The position numbers and the translations under genes were made by a program. 64,000 nucleotides of DNA from Paenisporosarcina sp050269735 (GTDB taxonomy: Bacteria > Bacillota > Bacilli > Bacillales_A > Planococcaceae): assembly GCF_050269735.1 (NCBI RefSeq), contig NZ_JBNNIX010000002.1, positions 679,620-743,619 on the forward strand, read 5' to 3'. Positions 8,349-16,946 of this stretch are shown here, one piece after another (the stretch's first letter is position 1; every line of letters starts with the position of its first letter). The notes beneath the pieces are model-generated. The model saw only the letters and a list, made by a program, of their open reading frames with translations, was not told the origin of the DNA and ran no database searches.

Positions 8349-9422
8349 CTAAACGTTTTGACGGATTGTTTCGAGTGTTGTTTTGTCAGCAGAACGGACT
8401 AGTTTCACAATCAGTTCTTTTGCCGCAGCATAGTCATCCGTGTGAATGATGGAGCCCGATGTATGAATATAACGCGAACATATTCCAACTACTGCACTCG
8501 GAACACCCTCATTAGACATATGCACACGCCCAGCATCTGTTCCACCTTGAGAAATGAAATATTGATATGGAATATTATGAGTTTCAGCAGTATCCAAAAC
8601 AAATTCGCGCATTCCACGATGTGTAATCATGGATTTGTCAAAAATACGAAGTAAAGTACCTTTCCCAAGTTGGCCGAATTCTGTTTTTGAGCCTGACATA
8701 TCATTTGCAGGGCTGGCATCAAGTGCAAAGAACAAGTCAGGTTTGATTAAGCTGGCAGCAGTTTGTGCTCCTCTTAGACCCACTTCTTCCATAACATTAG
8801 CACCAGAATACAATGTATTTGGTAATTTTTCATCTTTGAGTTCTTTTAATAATTCGATTGCAAGTCCACAACCATAACGGTTATCCCAAGCCTTGGCTAA
8901 TATTTTTTTATTATTTGCCATCGGCGTAAACGCACAGACCGGCACAATTTGTTGACCAGGTTTGATCCCAATTTTCTTGGCATCTTCCAAATCATCTGCA
9001 CCAATATCAATAAGCATGTTTTTAATATCCATTGGTTTGTTGCGAACAGCATCGCTTAATAAATGTGGGGGAATCGATCCGATCACTCCTACAACAGGCC
9101 CATTATCTGTGATAATTTCGACGCGTTGTGCAAGTAAGACCTGGCTCCACCATCCACCTAGTGGCTGGAATCGCAGCATGCCGTTTTCTGTAATTTGCGT
9201 CACCATGAAGCCGACTTCATCCATATGTCCAGCAACCATGATACGAGGGCCTTGGTCATCCCCTTTTTTCAAGCCAAAAATACCACCTAAATGGTCTTGG
9301 ACAATTTCATCAGAGTATTTTTCAAGTTCGCTTCTCATAAACTTTCTCATAGCGTGTTCATTACCTGGAGCGCCTGGAAGTTCAGTTAATGTTTTAAATA
9401 ATTGCAGTGTTTCTGAGTTCAA
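8349..9422 (-). CDS. ytoP: M42 family aminopeptidase YtoP
   Basis: A 357-aa protein. M42 (tetrahedral/glutamyl aminopeptidase) metal ligands are visible in order: GHMDEVGFM, AWDNRYGCG, MEEVGLRGA and ALDASP, with a C-terminal histidine in YIHTSGSIIHTDDY. It is a cytoplasmic dinuclear-metal exopeptidase that trims short peptides. The start is TTG at 9420-9422 with AGGGGG 8 nt upstream. It ends 15 bp before a terminator. ytzB lies divergently upstream, as in B. subtilis. Confidence 0.95.
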   Translation of the reverse strand: MNSETLQLFKTLTELPGAPGNEHAMRKFMRSELEKYSDEIVQDHLGGIFGLKKGDDQGPRIMVAGHMDEVGFMVTQITENGMLRFQPLGGWWSQVLLAQRVEIITDNGPVVGVIGSIPPHLLSDAVRNKPMDIKNMLIDIGADDLEDAKKIGIKPGQQIVPVCAFTPMANNKKILAKAWDNRYGCGLAIELLKELKDEKLPNTLYSGANVMEEVGLRGAQTAASLIKPDLFFALDASPANDMSGSKTEFGQLGKGTLLRIFDKSMITHRGMREFVLDTAETHNIPYQYFISQGGTDAGRVHMSNEGVPSAVVGICSRYIHTSGSIIHTDDYAAAKELIVKLVRSADKTTLETIRQNV

Positions 9423-9591
9423 TGTCTTATCCCCCTAAGTACATACAGTCCTTCATATTGTAGTTGATTTATCTGAACATTTCCATCTTTTTTCTTCGAC
9501 CTTCGAATTATTCTTATGTATGGCTTAATATCTGTTTATGGAACTCAATTATGATACACTGAAAAAAATGGTTATATTAGGAGGTTTTTTA

Positions 9592-9906
9592 ATGAGAACA
9601 AGAGATTTACTTCTTGGTTTTTCCACGGGTATTGCAGCAGGGTTCTTAATTCGCGAAGCTGCCCATCGAATTGACCCTACAAAGCCGGCCGAACTCGTTT
9701 TACATGGTATCAAACAATCATTTAAAGCTGAAGGACCCATTGATGGTTCATGGATTTATATGAAAACGGAACCTTTCAAACGTCAAGCGATTTCAACAGA
9801 TGTTTACAGAGGTGGCATTTCACGCGTGCGGGAAGGCGAAATCGAGCAATTTGAATTCTTTGCTGATGCACGAACAGGTACTGTCGTTGAGTTAATTAAA
9901 ATATAA
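9592..9906 (+). CDS. ytzB: Small PepSY-like exported protein YtzB
   Basis: A 104-aa protein starting at the ATG that follows AGGAGG. It has an N-terminal hydrophobic anchor or signal (LLLGFSTGIAAGFLI) and then a PepSY-like alpha/beta domain. Length and location next to ytoP match B. subtilis YtzB. The function is unknown; PepSY domains are often proposed to inhibit peptidases. A hairpin terminator follows directly. Confidence 0.9.
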   Translation: MRTRDLLLGFSTGIAAGFLIREAAHRIDPTKPAELVLHGIKQSFKAEGPIDGSWIYMKTEPFKRQAISTDVYRGGISRVREGEIEQFEFFADARTGTVVELIKI

Positions 9907-9908
9907 GA

Positions 9909-9946
9909 CAAAAGCGATCCCGTTTTTTTGAGGGATTGCTTTTTTA
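9909..9946 (+). terminator. Terminator after ytzB
   Basis: The stem aagcgatccc / gggattgctt includes one G-U pair and is followed by six T's on the plus strand. Confidence 0.85.
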
Positions 9947-10029
9947 TAAACTCGATTAAACTATATTGTTGATTTCCGTTACTGAGAACGCCTAACGTAG
10001 ACTTGTCGAAGGAATTCTCTGTAATTACA

Positions 10030-10064
10030 GGGGGAGATGTAATCAAGTCACATCTCCCCTTGTT
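10030..10064 (+). terminator. Second hairpin between ytzB and ytnP
   Basis: A perfect 10-bp stem ggggagatgt / acatctcccc (10031-10040 with 10050-10059) is followed by TTGTTTATAT on the plus strand. It lies between the convergent ytzB and ytnP and may be a backup terminator for ytzB. On the minus strand there is no T run. Confidence 0.5.
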
Positions 10065-10134
10065 TATATATTTAGGTCAGGTACCAGTCAATAATTCTTT
10101 CTAAATCTTTTCTATGACCTTTGAAGTAAAAGGA

Positions 10135-10983
10135 TTAATTGTTAGACCGTTCTAATTTTTCGATGATTTCTTTCCCTGTTTCATCCCACTTAATCAAACG
10201 GTAGTAGGCGTCATGGTAGAAAATGAATGAATGCCCGTTAGCCAATGCCTCTGCCATGATTTTTTCTTTGGCAAAGACAGAAGTCATCGGGTAATCGTCA
10301 AAAGCGAGAACCCAAAGCGGATTTTGATGGGCATGAGTCGGCATGATATCCGCCATGTGGATGATCGTTTCGCCATTTTGTTCGAGCTTGATGATGCTAT
10401 GCCCTTCACTGTGACCCCCTGTATGAATCATGCGGACTCCAGGAAGAACCTCCAGTTCGCCTTCGAATATTTCTACCTGACTTTGGATAGCTTCCCAATT
10501 TTCTTTCCAATATGTATTTCTTGAACGAATGTTAGGATTACGTACTTCGTTCCACTCAATAGCAGATAAATGAATTTTCGCATTCGGGAAAGTAGAAACA
10601 AGTTGATCGTTTTCTCTTTTTGTCAGACCAGATGCATGATCTGCATGCATATGTGTCATAAGAACATAATCAATATCCTCAGACAATAACCCTAACGAAG
10701 CCAATGAATCCTCAAGTTGAGACTGAGCTTGTACACCATTATTACGTAATTGTCGCTCGTCCATTTTATTGAAACCTACACCGGTATCAATTAATAAGTT
10801 TTTCCCATCTACTTGAATTAGAATTGGGTCAGTACTCATACCAATTTGGTTTGAATCGTTTGCTGGATATTTTTTTGACCAGAGCATTTTTGGGACCACA
10901 CCAAACATAGAGCCCCCGTCCAAATTTGTGAAGCCACCTTTTAACCATGATAAAGTCATTTTGTGAAATATGTATTGATCCAT
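10135..10983 (-). CDS. ytnP: Metallo-beta-lactamase-fold hydrolase YtnP
   Basis: A 282-aa protein. Zn-binding MBL motifs are present: HMHADH (TH-MHADHASGL), a second His in GGHSEGH, Asp in MADIMPTH and a C-terminal His. B. subtilis YtnP is a quorum-quenching lactonase acting on signalling lactones, so the same activity is plausible but not shown by the sequence. It is cytoplasmic with no signal peptide. ATG 10981-10983 has AAAGGAGGG. Upstream trmB ends in its own terminator. Confidence 0.92.
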   Translation of the reverse strand: MDQYIFHKMTLSWLKGGFTNLDGGSMFGVVPKMLWSKKYPANDSNQIGMSTDPILIQVDGKNLLIDTGVGFNKMDERQLRNNGVQAQSQLEDSLASLGLLSEDIDYVLMTHMHADHASGLTKRENDQLVSTFPNAKIHLSAIEWNEVRNPNIRSRNTYWKENWEAIQSQVEIFEGELEVLPGVRMIHTGGHSEGHSIIKLEQNGETIIHMADIMPTHAHQNPLWVLAFDDYPMTSVFAKEKIMAEALANGHSFIFYHDAYYRLIKWDETGKEIIEKLERSNN

Positions 10984-11017
10984 TTGGAACCCTCCTTTGT
11001 ACTGTTTTCAGTGTATC

Positions 11018-11052
11018 AAAAAACGCCACGACAATCTCTTGATTGCGTGGCG
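11018..11052 (-). terminator. Terminator after trmB
   Basis: The arms cgccacg and cgtggcg are extended by caatc/gattg with a one-base bulge, and the minus-strand tail is TTTTTT. A strong intrinsic terminator. Confidence 0.92.
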
Positions 11053-11066
11053 AGCATGTTTGATTT

Positions 11067-11723
11067 TTAATCAGCCTTTTTCGTCATAAATTGTGATTCA
11101 AGGCGATAGATAGGTTGTCCTTTTGCAGAAAACTTTTCTTCGTATTCCGTCATAATATTATCTTCTGGCATGTTTACGTGTAAATCCAGAGAAACATATT
11201 TTAATAACATGCCATATGCGGACATACTCATTAACGAGAATTCAAAAAGTCCACGGTTGTCTGTTTTGAAATGTACTTCTCCATTATCAACCAAAATTGA
11301 TTCGTATAACTTCAAGAAGTCCCCGTGAGATAATCTTCTTTTCTCATGTCTCGTTTTTGGCCAAGGATCCGAGAAGTTTAAATAAACACGACTGACATCA
11401 TTCTTTTCAAAGAATTTAGCCAAATGTGCCCCATTCACCTTTAATAGTTTCAAGTTTGGCAATGTACCAGCTTCCAACGCATTTTCAAGAGCTGAAACGA
11501 TGACACTATCATATAACTCGATCCCCATATAATTAATATTCGGATTGGCTTTCGCCATTCCTGTTACAAATTGTCCTTTTCCTGTACCTACTTCAATATG
11601 CAAAGGATTGTCATTTTGAAAGACTTCTCCCCATTTTCCTTTATGATCTTCCGGATTTGGAATCACTATATGTGGGTTTGCAGCGATAAAATCTTCTGCC
11701 CACGGTTTATTACGTAATCTCAT
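11067..11723 (-). CDS. trmB: tRNA (guanine-N7-)-methyltransferase TrmB
   Basis: A 218-aa protein, family length. It shows the SAM-binding motif EVGTGKGQF and the TrmB signature NFSDPWPKTRHEKRR. It methylates G46 in the variable loop of tRNA using SAM. ATG 11721-11723 has a weak AGGA site. It probably forms its own unit, ending at the terminator before ytnP. Confidence 0.96.
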   Translation of the reverse strand: MRLRNKPWAEDFIAANPHIVIPNPEDHKGKWGEVFQNDNPLHIEVGTGKGQFVTGMAKANPNINYMGIELYDSVIVSALENALEAGTLPNLKLLKVNGAHLAKFFEKNDVSRVYLNFSDPWPKTRHEKRRLSHGDFLKLYESILVDNGEVHFKTDNRGLFEFSLMSMSAYGMLLKYVSLDLHVNMPEDNIMTEYEEKFSAKGQPIYRLESQFMTKKAD

Positions 11724-11792
11724 AATCTATTCCTACTTTCATTCGTGCTTTTCGACTATAAATTATCATCCAAGATTCTACTATCGTCAAGC

Positions 11793-12713
11793 TTATGCCA
11801 ATTTTGTTATTTTCCATCGATTAGGTAGTACGGAAAATTCATCTGCAAGATGTGGTGACGTCTTCCCCGCGTACTCTCCATCTGTGTGACGATACATAGT
11901 ATCATTTGTTGTTAAAGTAAAAGATGTAGCTGACATTTGATGGACTTCTTTAAACGAAGTATGCTTCCCGAAAAATACGGAAACAAACACGAGTAACAGT
12001 TTAATTCGTGATAAATGATGGACAACGGTTAATTCAATTTGACCATCAGCTGGATTGGACTGAGGCGAAATTTTCATGCCACCTCCAAAATACGGCTGAT
12101 TACTTACAGTGGCAAACCACACCTTCTCAAGCTTTTTGGTATGATTCGGCATATCTACTGTTAAGTCAAAGTGTTTAAATGTCACCAATGTCTTAATCAA
12201 ATAGAAAGTATAAGCTAGTTTACCGAGATTGAATTTATTCAATATTTTTTTGACTGGTGATTTGTTCACTTGGTAGGCAATGTATGCATCAAAACCGATT
12301 CCTGCATTGTTGACGAAGTAGTACGCTTTATCTTGATTGTTCATTAAACCAACATCCATTTCAATTGCCGACCTTTGGGACTGCACATAGTTATTTACCT
12401 CGTGTGCGTGTCTAAAAGATAAAAATCCTCGTCCAAAATCGTTGCCTGAACCAGCTCCAACGACTCCAACGATGCAATTCGAACTATCGAGAACTCCTTC
12501 TATTACCTCATGCGCAGTACCGTCTCCTCCAAAAGCAATAATTAACTGGGACTCTCCTGTTTCAGCACATTTTCTAGCTAAAGCAGTCGCGTGTTTTGGA
12601 CTGGTTGTCATGTGTAAATCGTATGTGAAATTTAATTTATGTTTGAATTGTTCCCAGCGTTTCAACGACTTTCCGTTTCCTGCTGTGGGATTTACAATGA
12701 TTGTTGTTTTCAT
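11793..12713 (-). CDS. ytlR: Diacylglycerol kinase-family lipid kinase YtlR
   Basis: A 306-aa protein. The DAGK catalytic domain begins NPTAGNGKS and includes the nucleotide-binding motif FGGDGTAHEVIEG and GSGNDFGRG. It is a soluble lipid kinase of the YegS/DgkB/YtlR type, phosphorylating a diacylglycerol- or sphingosine-like lipid; the substrate is not established. The start lies 4 bp after the thpR stop, with AAAGGA overlapping that stop, so the two are co-transcribed. Confidence 0.88.
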   Translation of the reverse strand: MKTTIIVNPTAGNGKSLKRWEQFKHKLNFTYDLHMTTSPKHATALARKCAETGESQLIIAFGGDGTAHEVIEGVLDSSNCIVGVVGAGSGNDFGRGFLSFRHAHEVNNYVQSQRSAIEMDVGLMNNQDKAYYFVNNAGIGFDAYIAYQVNKSPVKKILNKFNLGKLAYTFYLIKTLVTFKHFDLTVDMPNHTKKLEKVWFATVSNQPYFGGGMKISPQSNPADGQIELTVVHHLSRIKLLLVFVSVFFGKHTSFKEVHQMSATSFTLTTNDTMYRHTDGEYAGKTSPHLADEFSVLPNRWKITKLA

Positions 12714-12717
12714 CCGT

Positions 12718-13257
12718 TTAGTCCTTTAAGGTAATGGTATGGATTGCTTGATAAGACGGGGTGACTCCGGGATTGATTGAGTATAAGGAAAACTCTTTTA
12801 TACTGAATTTGTCTGATGCTATATGCATGTCTTTTGAAAAATGTTCTTGTTGACCTCTCCACTTTTTGGCTAAAGTGATATGTGGTATAAACTTCTTGCT
12901 ATCCACAGGTAATGAAAGATCCAGGCATTTTTCTAGGACTGCACTTTGCAATTCGATCAATTTCGGTTGTTCCTCGATCGCTGCATAGATGACACGTGGC
13001 GTAGTGGGATTTCCAAATGTTGAAACTCCATCTAGTGTAACAATCATAGTTTTCAAATAGTCAATGTCTTCCAACGCTAGCATCAATGAATTAAGCTTTC
13101 CGCTTTCCACAGCTCCTAAATAAACTAACGTGATATGCAGATCCTCTGCAGCTGGCAACCTTTTGTGTGTTTGTTCCAATTGCCAACCATCTCGTGAAGG
13201 AACGAGTTGACGAGACAGCTCAATTGGTAGTTTTACCCCGATGAAATAATGTTGCAT
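12718..13257 (-). CDS. thpR: RNA 2',3'-cyclic phosphodiesterase ThpR (YtlP)
   Basis: A 179-aa two-H phosphoesterase. The two catalytic HxT motifs are HITLVYL and HITLAKKW, spaced as in the LigT/ThpR family. It hydrolyses RNA 2',3'-cyclic phosphates and was first described as a 2'-5' RNA ligase. ATG 13255-13257 has an AGGGTGGTG-type site. It is the upstream gene of the thpR-ytlR pair, after the dat terminator. Confidence 0.93.
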   Translation of the reverse strand: MQHYFIGVKLPIELSRQLVPSRDGWQLEQTHKRLPAAEDLHITLVYLGAVESGKLNSLMLALEDIDYLKTMIVTLDGVSTFGNPTTPRVIYAAIEEQPKLIELQSAVLEKCLDLSLPVDSKKFIPHITLAKKWRGQQEHFSKDMHIASDKFSIKEFSLYSINPGVTPSYQAIHTITLKD

Positions 13258-13306
13258 CCCCTATACACCACCCTTTTTATACAATTTAGTTTACAGGATT
13301 AAGGAT

Positions 13307-13341
13307 AAAAAAAATACCCCTCCACCGTAGTGAAGAGGGGT
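13307..13341 (-). terminator. Terminator after dat
   Basis: The stem acccctc / gaggggt is followed by eight T's on the minus strand. Confidence 0.9.
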
Positions 13342-13345
13342 TGAA

Positions 13346-14197
13346 CTAAGCATGCACCGCTTGCTCAATTTTCGCTTCAAATGCAGTCTGTAATTTTTTT
13401 GTCCACTCGCCAGGTAAGCCTGTTCCAATTGGCACGCCATCGATAACGACAATCGGCATGATTTCGGAAGTTGTCGAAGACATAAAGAATTCATCATTCG
13501 CATAAACAGTTGATAGAGACATCGGCTGTTCCACTACCGGTAAACCGATTTCTTCGCAGCATGCCAGAATGACGCGACGCGTGATGCCATTTAGGATTAA
13601 GTTTGTTGCAGGATGTGTGTAAAGAACGCCGTCTTTAATGCCGTACATATTTGAAGAAGAACCTTCAGTAATCGTATCTCCTCTATGTAAAATCGCCTCA
13701 AAACATCCACTTTCATGAGCTTCTTGTTTCGCCATGATATTACCAAGTAAGTTCAGACTCTTAATATCACAACGCAACCAGCGGACATCTTCAATCGTTT
13801 TGGCAGCAACGCCATTTGCCATTTGGGAAACAGGACGGTCAACTTCCTTCGTGTAAGCCGTTAATACTGGTTCAACCGATTCGATTGGAAATTGGTGTTG
13901 CCTTGGACTTGAGCCACGTGTAATTTGCACATACACCTGGCCTGTCGTCACTTCGTTTGCTTCAATTAAATCGTACATCATTTTATGAAATACATCTTTT
14001 GTATATGGAATGACTAATTTAATTTTTTCGGCACTTTCGTATAAGCGATCAATGTGTTCCTTCGCTGTAAACATACTGCCTTTGTATACTCGGATGACTT
14101 CGTAAATGCCGTCACCAAATTGGTAGCCTCGGTCTTCTTTTGATAAACAAATTTCCTCGTCTTTAACTAATCGATCATTCCACAGTACCCAATTCAT
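13346..14197 (-). CDS. dat: D-amino-acid transaminase Dat
   Basis: A 283-aa fold-type IV PLP enzyme. The N-terminus NDRLVKDEE...RGYQFGDGIYEVIRVY and the PLP-lysine segment RCDIKSLNLLGN are those of D-alanine aminotransferases. It interconverts D-Ala/2-oxoglutarate and pyruvate/D-Glu, supplying D-Glu for peptidoglycan. ATG 14195-14197 has AGAAAGGA. It follows pepV by 14 bp, and the two are probably co-transcribed. Confidence 0.97.
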   Translation of the reverse strand: MNWVLWNDRLVKDEEICLSKEDRGYQFGDGIYEVIRVYKGSMFTAKEHIDRLYESAEKIKLVIPYTKDVFHKMMYDLIEANEVTTGQVYVQITRGSSPRQHQFPIESVEPVLTAYTKEVDRPVSQMANGVAAKTIEDVRWLRCDIKSLNLLGNIMAKQEAHESGCFEAILHRGDTITEGSSSNMYGIKDGVLYTHPATNLILNGITRRVILACCEEIGLPVVEQPMSLSTVYANDEFFMSSTTSEIMPIVVIDGVPIGTGLPGEWTKKLQTAFEAKIEQAVHA

Positions 14198-14211
14198 ATA
14201 AATCCTTCTTT

Positions 14212-15609
14212 CTAAGATTGATTTGAAGCAAGTTCACAAATTGCATCTGCATAGATTGCGACCGCTTTTATTAAATTTGGTATATCTACAAATTCATCCA
14301 CTTGATGAGCAACATCTTTCTCACCTGGGAAGAGCATTCCGAAAGCGACGCCTTTTTTAAGTACACGGGCGTACGTACCTCCACCAATAGACAGCAATGT
14401 TGCCTTTTCACCGGTTTGACGCTCATATACACGTGACAAACTTTGAATAAGTTCATCCGATTCTTCAATATAATGAGGTTCTGAGTTAGATGTGACATCT
14501 ACTGCTATCGCTTTTTCACTTATCATCGCCTGGCAATGAGTCAATTGTTTCTCAAAATCATAAGTCACAGAATACCTTAAGCTAACGTCCACACTTCCAC
14601 CTGTTGCAGGATTAAAAGAGAGAATTCCTGCATTTAATGTTGTATCACCTGACATCTCATCTTTGTAGTTCAAACCAAATGCGTGCCCTCTTGAATCATT
14701 CATGAATGAAGTTGCAACGAATTCAACAAAAGTCTTCGAACCCGTAGTTTTCACAATATCCTTCAGGAATTCTGCCAAATACACACCGGCATTAATGCCA
14801 TCATTCGGTTCCATGGCATGCGCTGATTTTCCTTCAAGAGTAAGGTGAATGGCTTGGTCTTTTAATTGCACAAAACCTTGTAGCTGATGTTGCTGTGCGA
14901 ACTGCTGAAATTCATGTTCAATTGTATCTCGATCACCCATTAAAACAGCTGTTGCTAAATCAGGGACCATGTTGGTACGTGTGCCTGCTTGGAAAGATTG
15001 CAACTGTTCATCCTGTTCCAAATTGTCTGTAGTGAATCGTAAAGTTGAAATCCCTTTTTCAGCATTGATAATCGGGAAATCAGCATCCGGTGCAAAACCA
15101 ATATGCGGCATTTCTTCTTTTTCAAAATAGCGCTCTACACAACGGAAACCACTTTCTTCATCTGTGCCAATAATTAATCGCACACGTTTATTCAGTGGAA
15201 CTCCAGCCTCTTTTACCATTTTCATGGCCATCCAGGCTGCCATCGTAGGGCCTTTATCGTCAATAGCACCTCTTCCATACAAACGGTCGTTTTCGATATG
15301 ACCTTCAAACGGTGGATAAGTCCAGCCTTTGCCTGCTGGGACAACATCGACATGACCCAATATACCAAGAAGTTCTTCCCCTTCACCCATTTCAATGTGA
15401 CCAGCCATTTGGTCGACGTTTTTTACTTGCATACCCGCTTCTTTCCCTTTTTGAAGCATCCACTCCAAAGCTTTTAGTGGCTCTGGACCAAATGGATGTT
15501 CAGTTGACGATTGCGTTTCATCCAGCACACTCGGAATTTGTATAAGTTGTTGTAATTCTGTTAAAAGTTCATCCTGTTTTTTCTTTGCTTCTTCGATCCA
15601 GTTGATCAC
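14212..15609 (-). CDS. pepV: Xaa-His-type dipeptidase PepV (M20 family)
   Basis: A 465-aa protein. M20 metallopeptidase motifs appear in order: LGHVDVVPAGKGW, GRGAIDDKGP, GTDEESGFRC (metal-binding and catalytic acids) and a C-terminal GGGTYAR. PepV is a cytoplasmic dinuclear-zinc dipeptidase. The start is GTG at 15607-15609 with a strong CAGGAGG. It is the first gene of pepV-dat. The 345-bp region upstream, shared with ytzE, contains a PurR-box-like pair. Confidence 0.95.
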   Translation of the reverse strand: MINWIEEAKKKQDELLTELQQLIQIPSVLDETQSSTEHPFGPEPLKALEWMLQKGKEAGMQVKNVDQMAGHIEMGEGEELLGILGHVDVVPAGKGWTYPPFEGHIENDRLYGRGAIDDKGPTMAAWMAMKMVKEAGVPLNKRVRLIIGTDEESGFRCVERYFEKEEMPHIGFAPDADFPIINAEKGISTLRFTTDNLEQDEQLQSFQAGTRTNMVPDLATAVLMGDRDTIEHEFQQFAQQHQLQGFVQLKDQAIHLTLEGKSAHAMEPNDGINAGVYLAEFLKDIVKTTGSKTFVEFVATSFMNDSRGHAFGLNYKDEMSGDTTLNAGILSFNPATGGSVDVSLRYSVTYDFEKQLTHCQAMISEKAIAVDVTSNSEPHYIEESDELIQSLSRVYERQTGEKATLLSIGGGTYARVLKKGVAFGMLFPGEKDVAHQVDEFVDIPNLIKAVAIYADAICELASNQS

Positions 15610-15690
15610 GTTTAAATTCCTCCTGCCACTTTCTTAAAGCTATTCTACACCTTTCATCAGAAAATCATAGGGGTCATTTTCATTTTCTTG

Positions 15691-15735
15691 TTTAACGAAC
15701 AATAACCGACTTTATTTTAAATTTGTTCGTGTTTC
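15691..15735. promoter_or_regulatory. Inverted PurBox-like pair in pepV-ytzE intergenic region
   Basis: CGAAC at 15696-15700 faces GTTCG at 15725-15729 across 24 nt, each in an A/T-rich PurBox-like context (AACGAACAATA and, on the other strand, CACGAACAAAT). PurR of Bacillus binds two convergent boxes of consensus AWWWCCGAACWWT at about this spacing. I count about 11/13 and 10/13 matches. The rest of 15610-15954 shows no gene; a TATAAT lies near 15803. Confidence 0.4.
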
Positions 15736-15954
15736 ATTCAAACTCTATGTAAAGTCTATGTAAATTTAAGTGAATATGCTAGATTTCAAATTGATTTTCA
15801 TTTATAATTGAATTGTCAGACAACAGTAGTTTGACGAACTAATAGAAAAGGGGCTGTCTACGGCACTCTATTCAATTTTAAGAGTCCTTTGAGGCTCATC
15901 ATATCGTCCGCTAGTCTTTGCCAAGAGAACATAAGATGAAGGAGTGGTTCAACA

Positions 15955-16176
15955 TTGAAACCAACTACTGATCGGATGCTCAATCGTATTAAAGATGTGT
16001 ACATGTTTATCCGAGATCACGGGATTGTAACGACACAAGATTTAGTCGATGAATTCGGCATCACTCCTCGCACCGTTCAAAGAGATTTGAATGTGTTAGC
16101 CTTTAATGACTTGGTCAGCAGTCCGAGTCGAGGCAGTTGGACAACGACGAACAAACGCGTAAAAATGACATCTTAG
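15955..16176 (+). CDS. ytzE: Small DeoR-type HTH protein YtzE
   Basis: A 73-aa protein consisting of one winged helix-turn-helix of the DeoR N-terminal type (VTTQDLVDEFGITPRTVQRDLNVL). There is no effector domain, so it is probably a small DNA-binding protein. The start is TTG at 15955-15957 behind GAAGGAG; the next ATG (15976) lacks a ribosome site and would shorten the conserved N-terminus. Length and sequence style match B. subtilis YtzE. Targets are unknown. Confidence 0.9.
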   Translation: MKPTTDRMLNRIKDVYMFIRDHGIVTTQDLVDEFGITPRTVQRDLNVLAFNDLVSSPSRGSWTTTNKRVKMTS

Positions 16177-16196
16177 AAAACTTAATCATGGTAAAA

Positions 16197-16229
16197 AAAG
16201 AATGACCGAGAAATTCTCGGTCATTCTTT
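16197..16229. terminator. Bidirectional terminator, ytzE / pseudouridine synthase
   Basis: A 16-bp perfect inverted repeat (16197-16212 with 16214-16229) with a minimal loop, A-rich on the left and T-rich on the right, sits between convergent genes. It overlaps the last codons of the minus-strand gene. Confidence 0.85.
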
Positions 16230-16934
16230 CTGTTGTAATGCCTCTAGTTCAGCTTCTGTTAATGGTCGATAATCTCCAAGCTCGAGTGTTTCATCCAATT
16301 GAAGAGAACCCATACGCATCCGTTTTAAATACGTCACTTTCTTCCCTACAGATTCAAACATTCGTTTCACTTGATGAAACTTGCCCTCCATAATTGTCAA
16401 CTCGATTTCAGAAACTTCACCACTTGATAAAATAGTCAGATCGCCAGGTTTTGTGAAATACCCATCATCCAGCGTGACACCTTCTTTAAATTTCTTCACA
16501 TCGTCTTCCGTTACTCGACCATCAATAATGGCGAAATATAATTTCGGCACATGTTTTTTGGGGGATAATAACTGATGAGAAAGATGGCCGTCATTCGTAA
16601 GAATCAACAGACCTTCTGTGTCTTTATCCAGACGTCCAACCGGAAATGGTTTGAAATGTTGCACCACTGGATCAAGTAAATCAATGACGGTTTCATCTTT
16701 CTTATCTTCCGTTGCAGAAATGACACCAGGTGGTTTGTTCATCATCAAATAGATAAACTCCGTATAAATAACTTCTTCTCCATAAACAACAATCGCATCT
16801 TTTTCCGTATCCACATGCATGGAAACATCTTTCGCAACAGTACCGTTTACCTCAACTGCTTTTGATTTAAGCAAGAGCTTAACTTCTTTTCTGGAACCAT
16901 AGCCCATATTTGAAAGCAATTTATCCAATCTCAT
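16221..16934 (-). CDS. ytzG: 16S rRNA pseudouridine synthase, RsuA/RluB family (YtzG)
   Basis: A 237-aa protein. An N-terminal S4 RNA-binding domain (MRLDKLLSNMGYGSRKEV...) is followed by the RsuA/RluB/E/F catalytic domain with GRLDKDTEGLLILTNDG, whose Asp is the nucleophile. It isomerises a uridine in rRNA; the RsuA-like (16S) assignment is by length and similarity. ATG 16932-16934 has AAGGTGG. ytgP is 12 bp upstream, suggesting an operon. Confidence 0.92.
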   Translation of the reverse strand: MRLDKLLSNMGYGSRKEVKLLLKSKAVEVNGTVAKDVSMHVDTEKDAIVVYGEEVIYTEFIYLMMNKPPGVISATEDKKDETVIDLLDPVVQHFKPFPVGRLDKDTEGLLILTNDGHLSHQLLSPKKHVPKLYFAIIDGRVTEDDVKKFKEGVTLDDGYFTKPGDLTILSSGEVSEIELTIMEGKFHQVKRMFESVGKKVTYLKRMRMGSLQLDETLELGDYRPLTEAELEALQQKE

Positions 16935-16946
16935 AAATGAACCACC

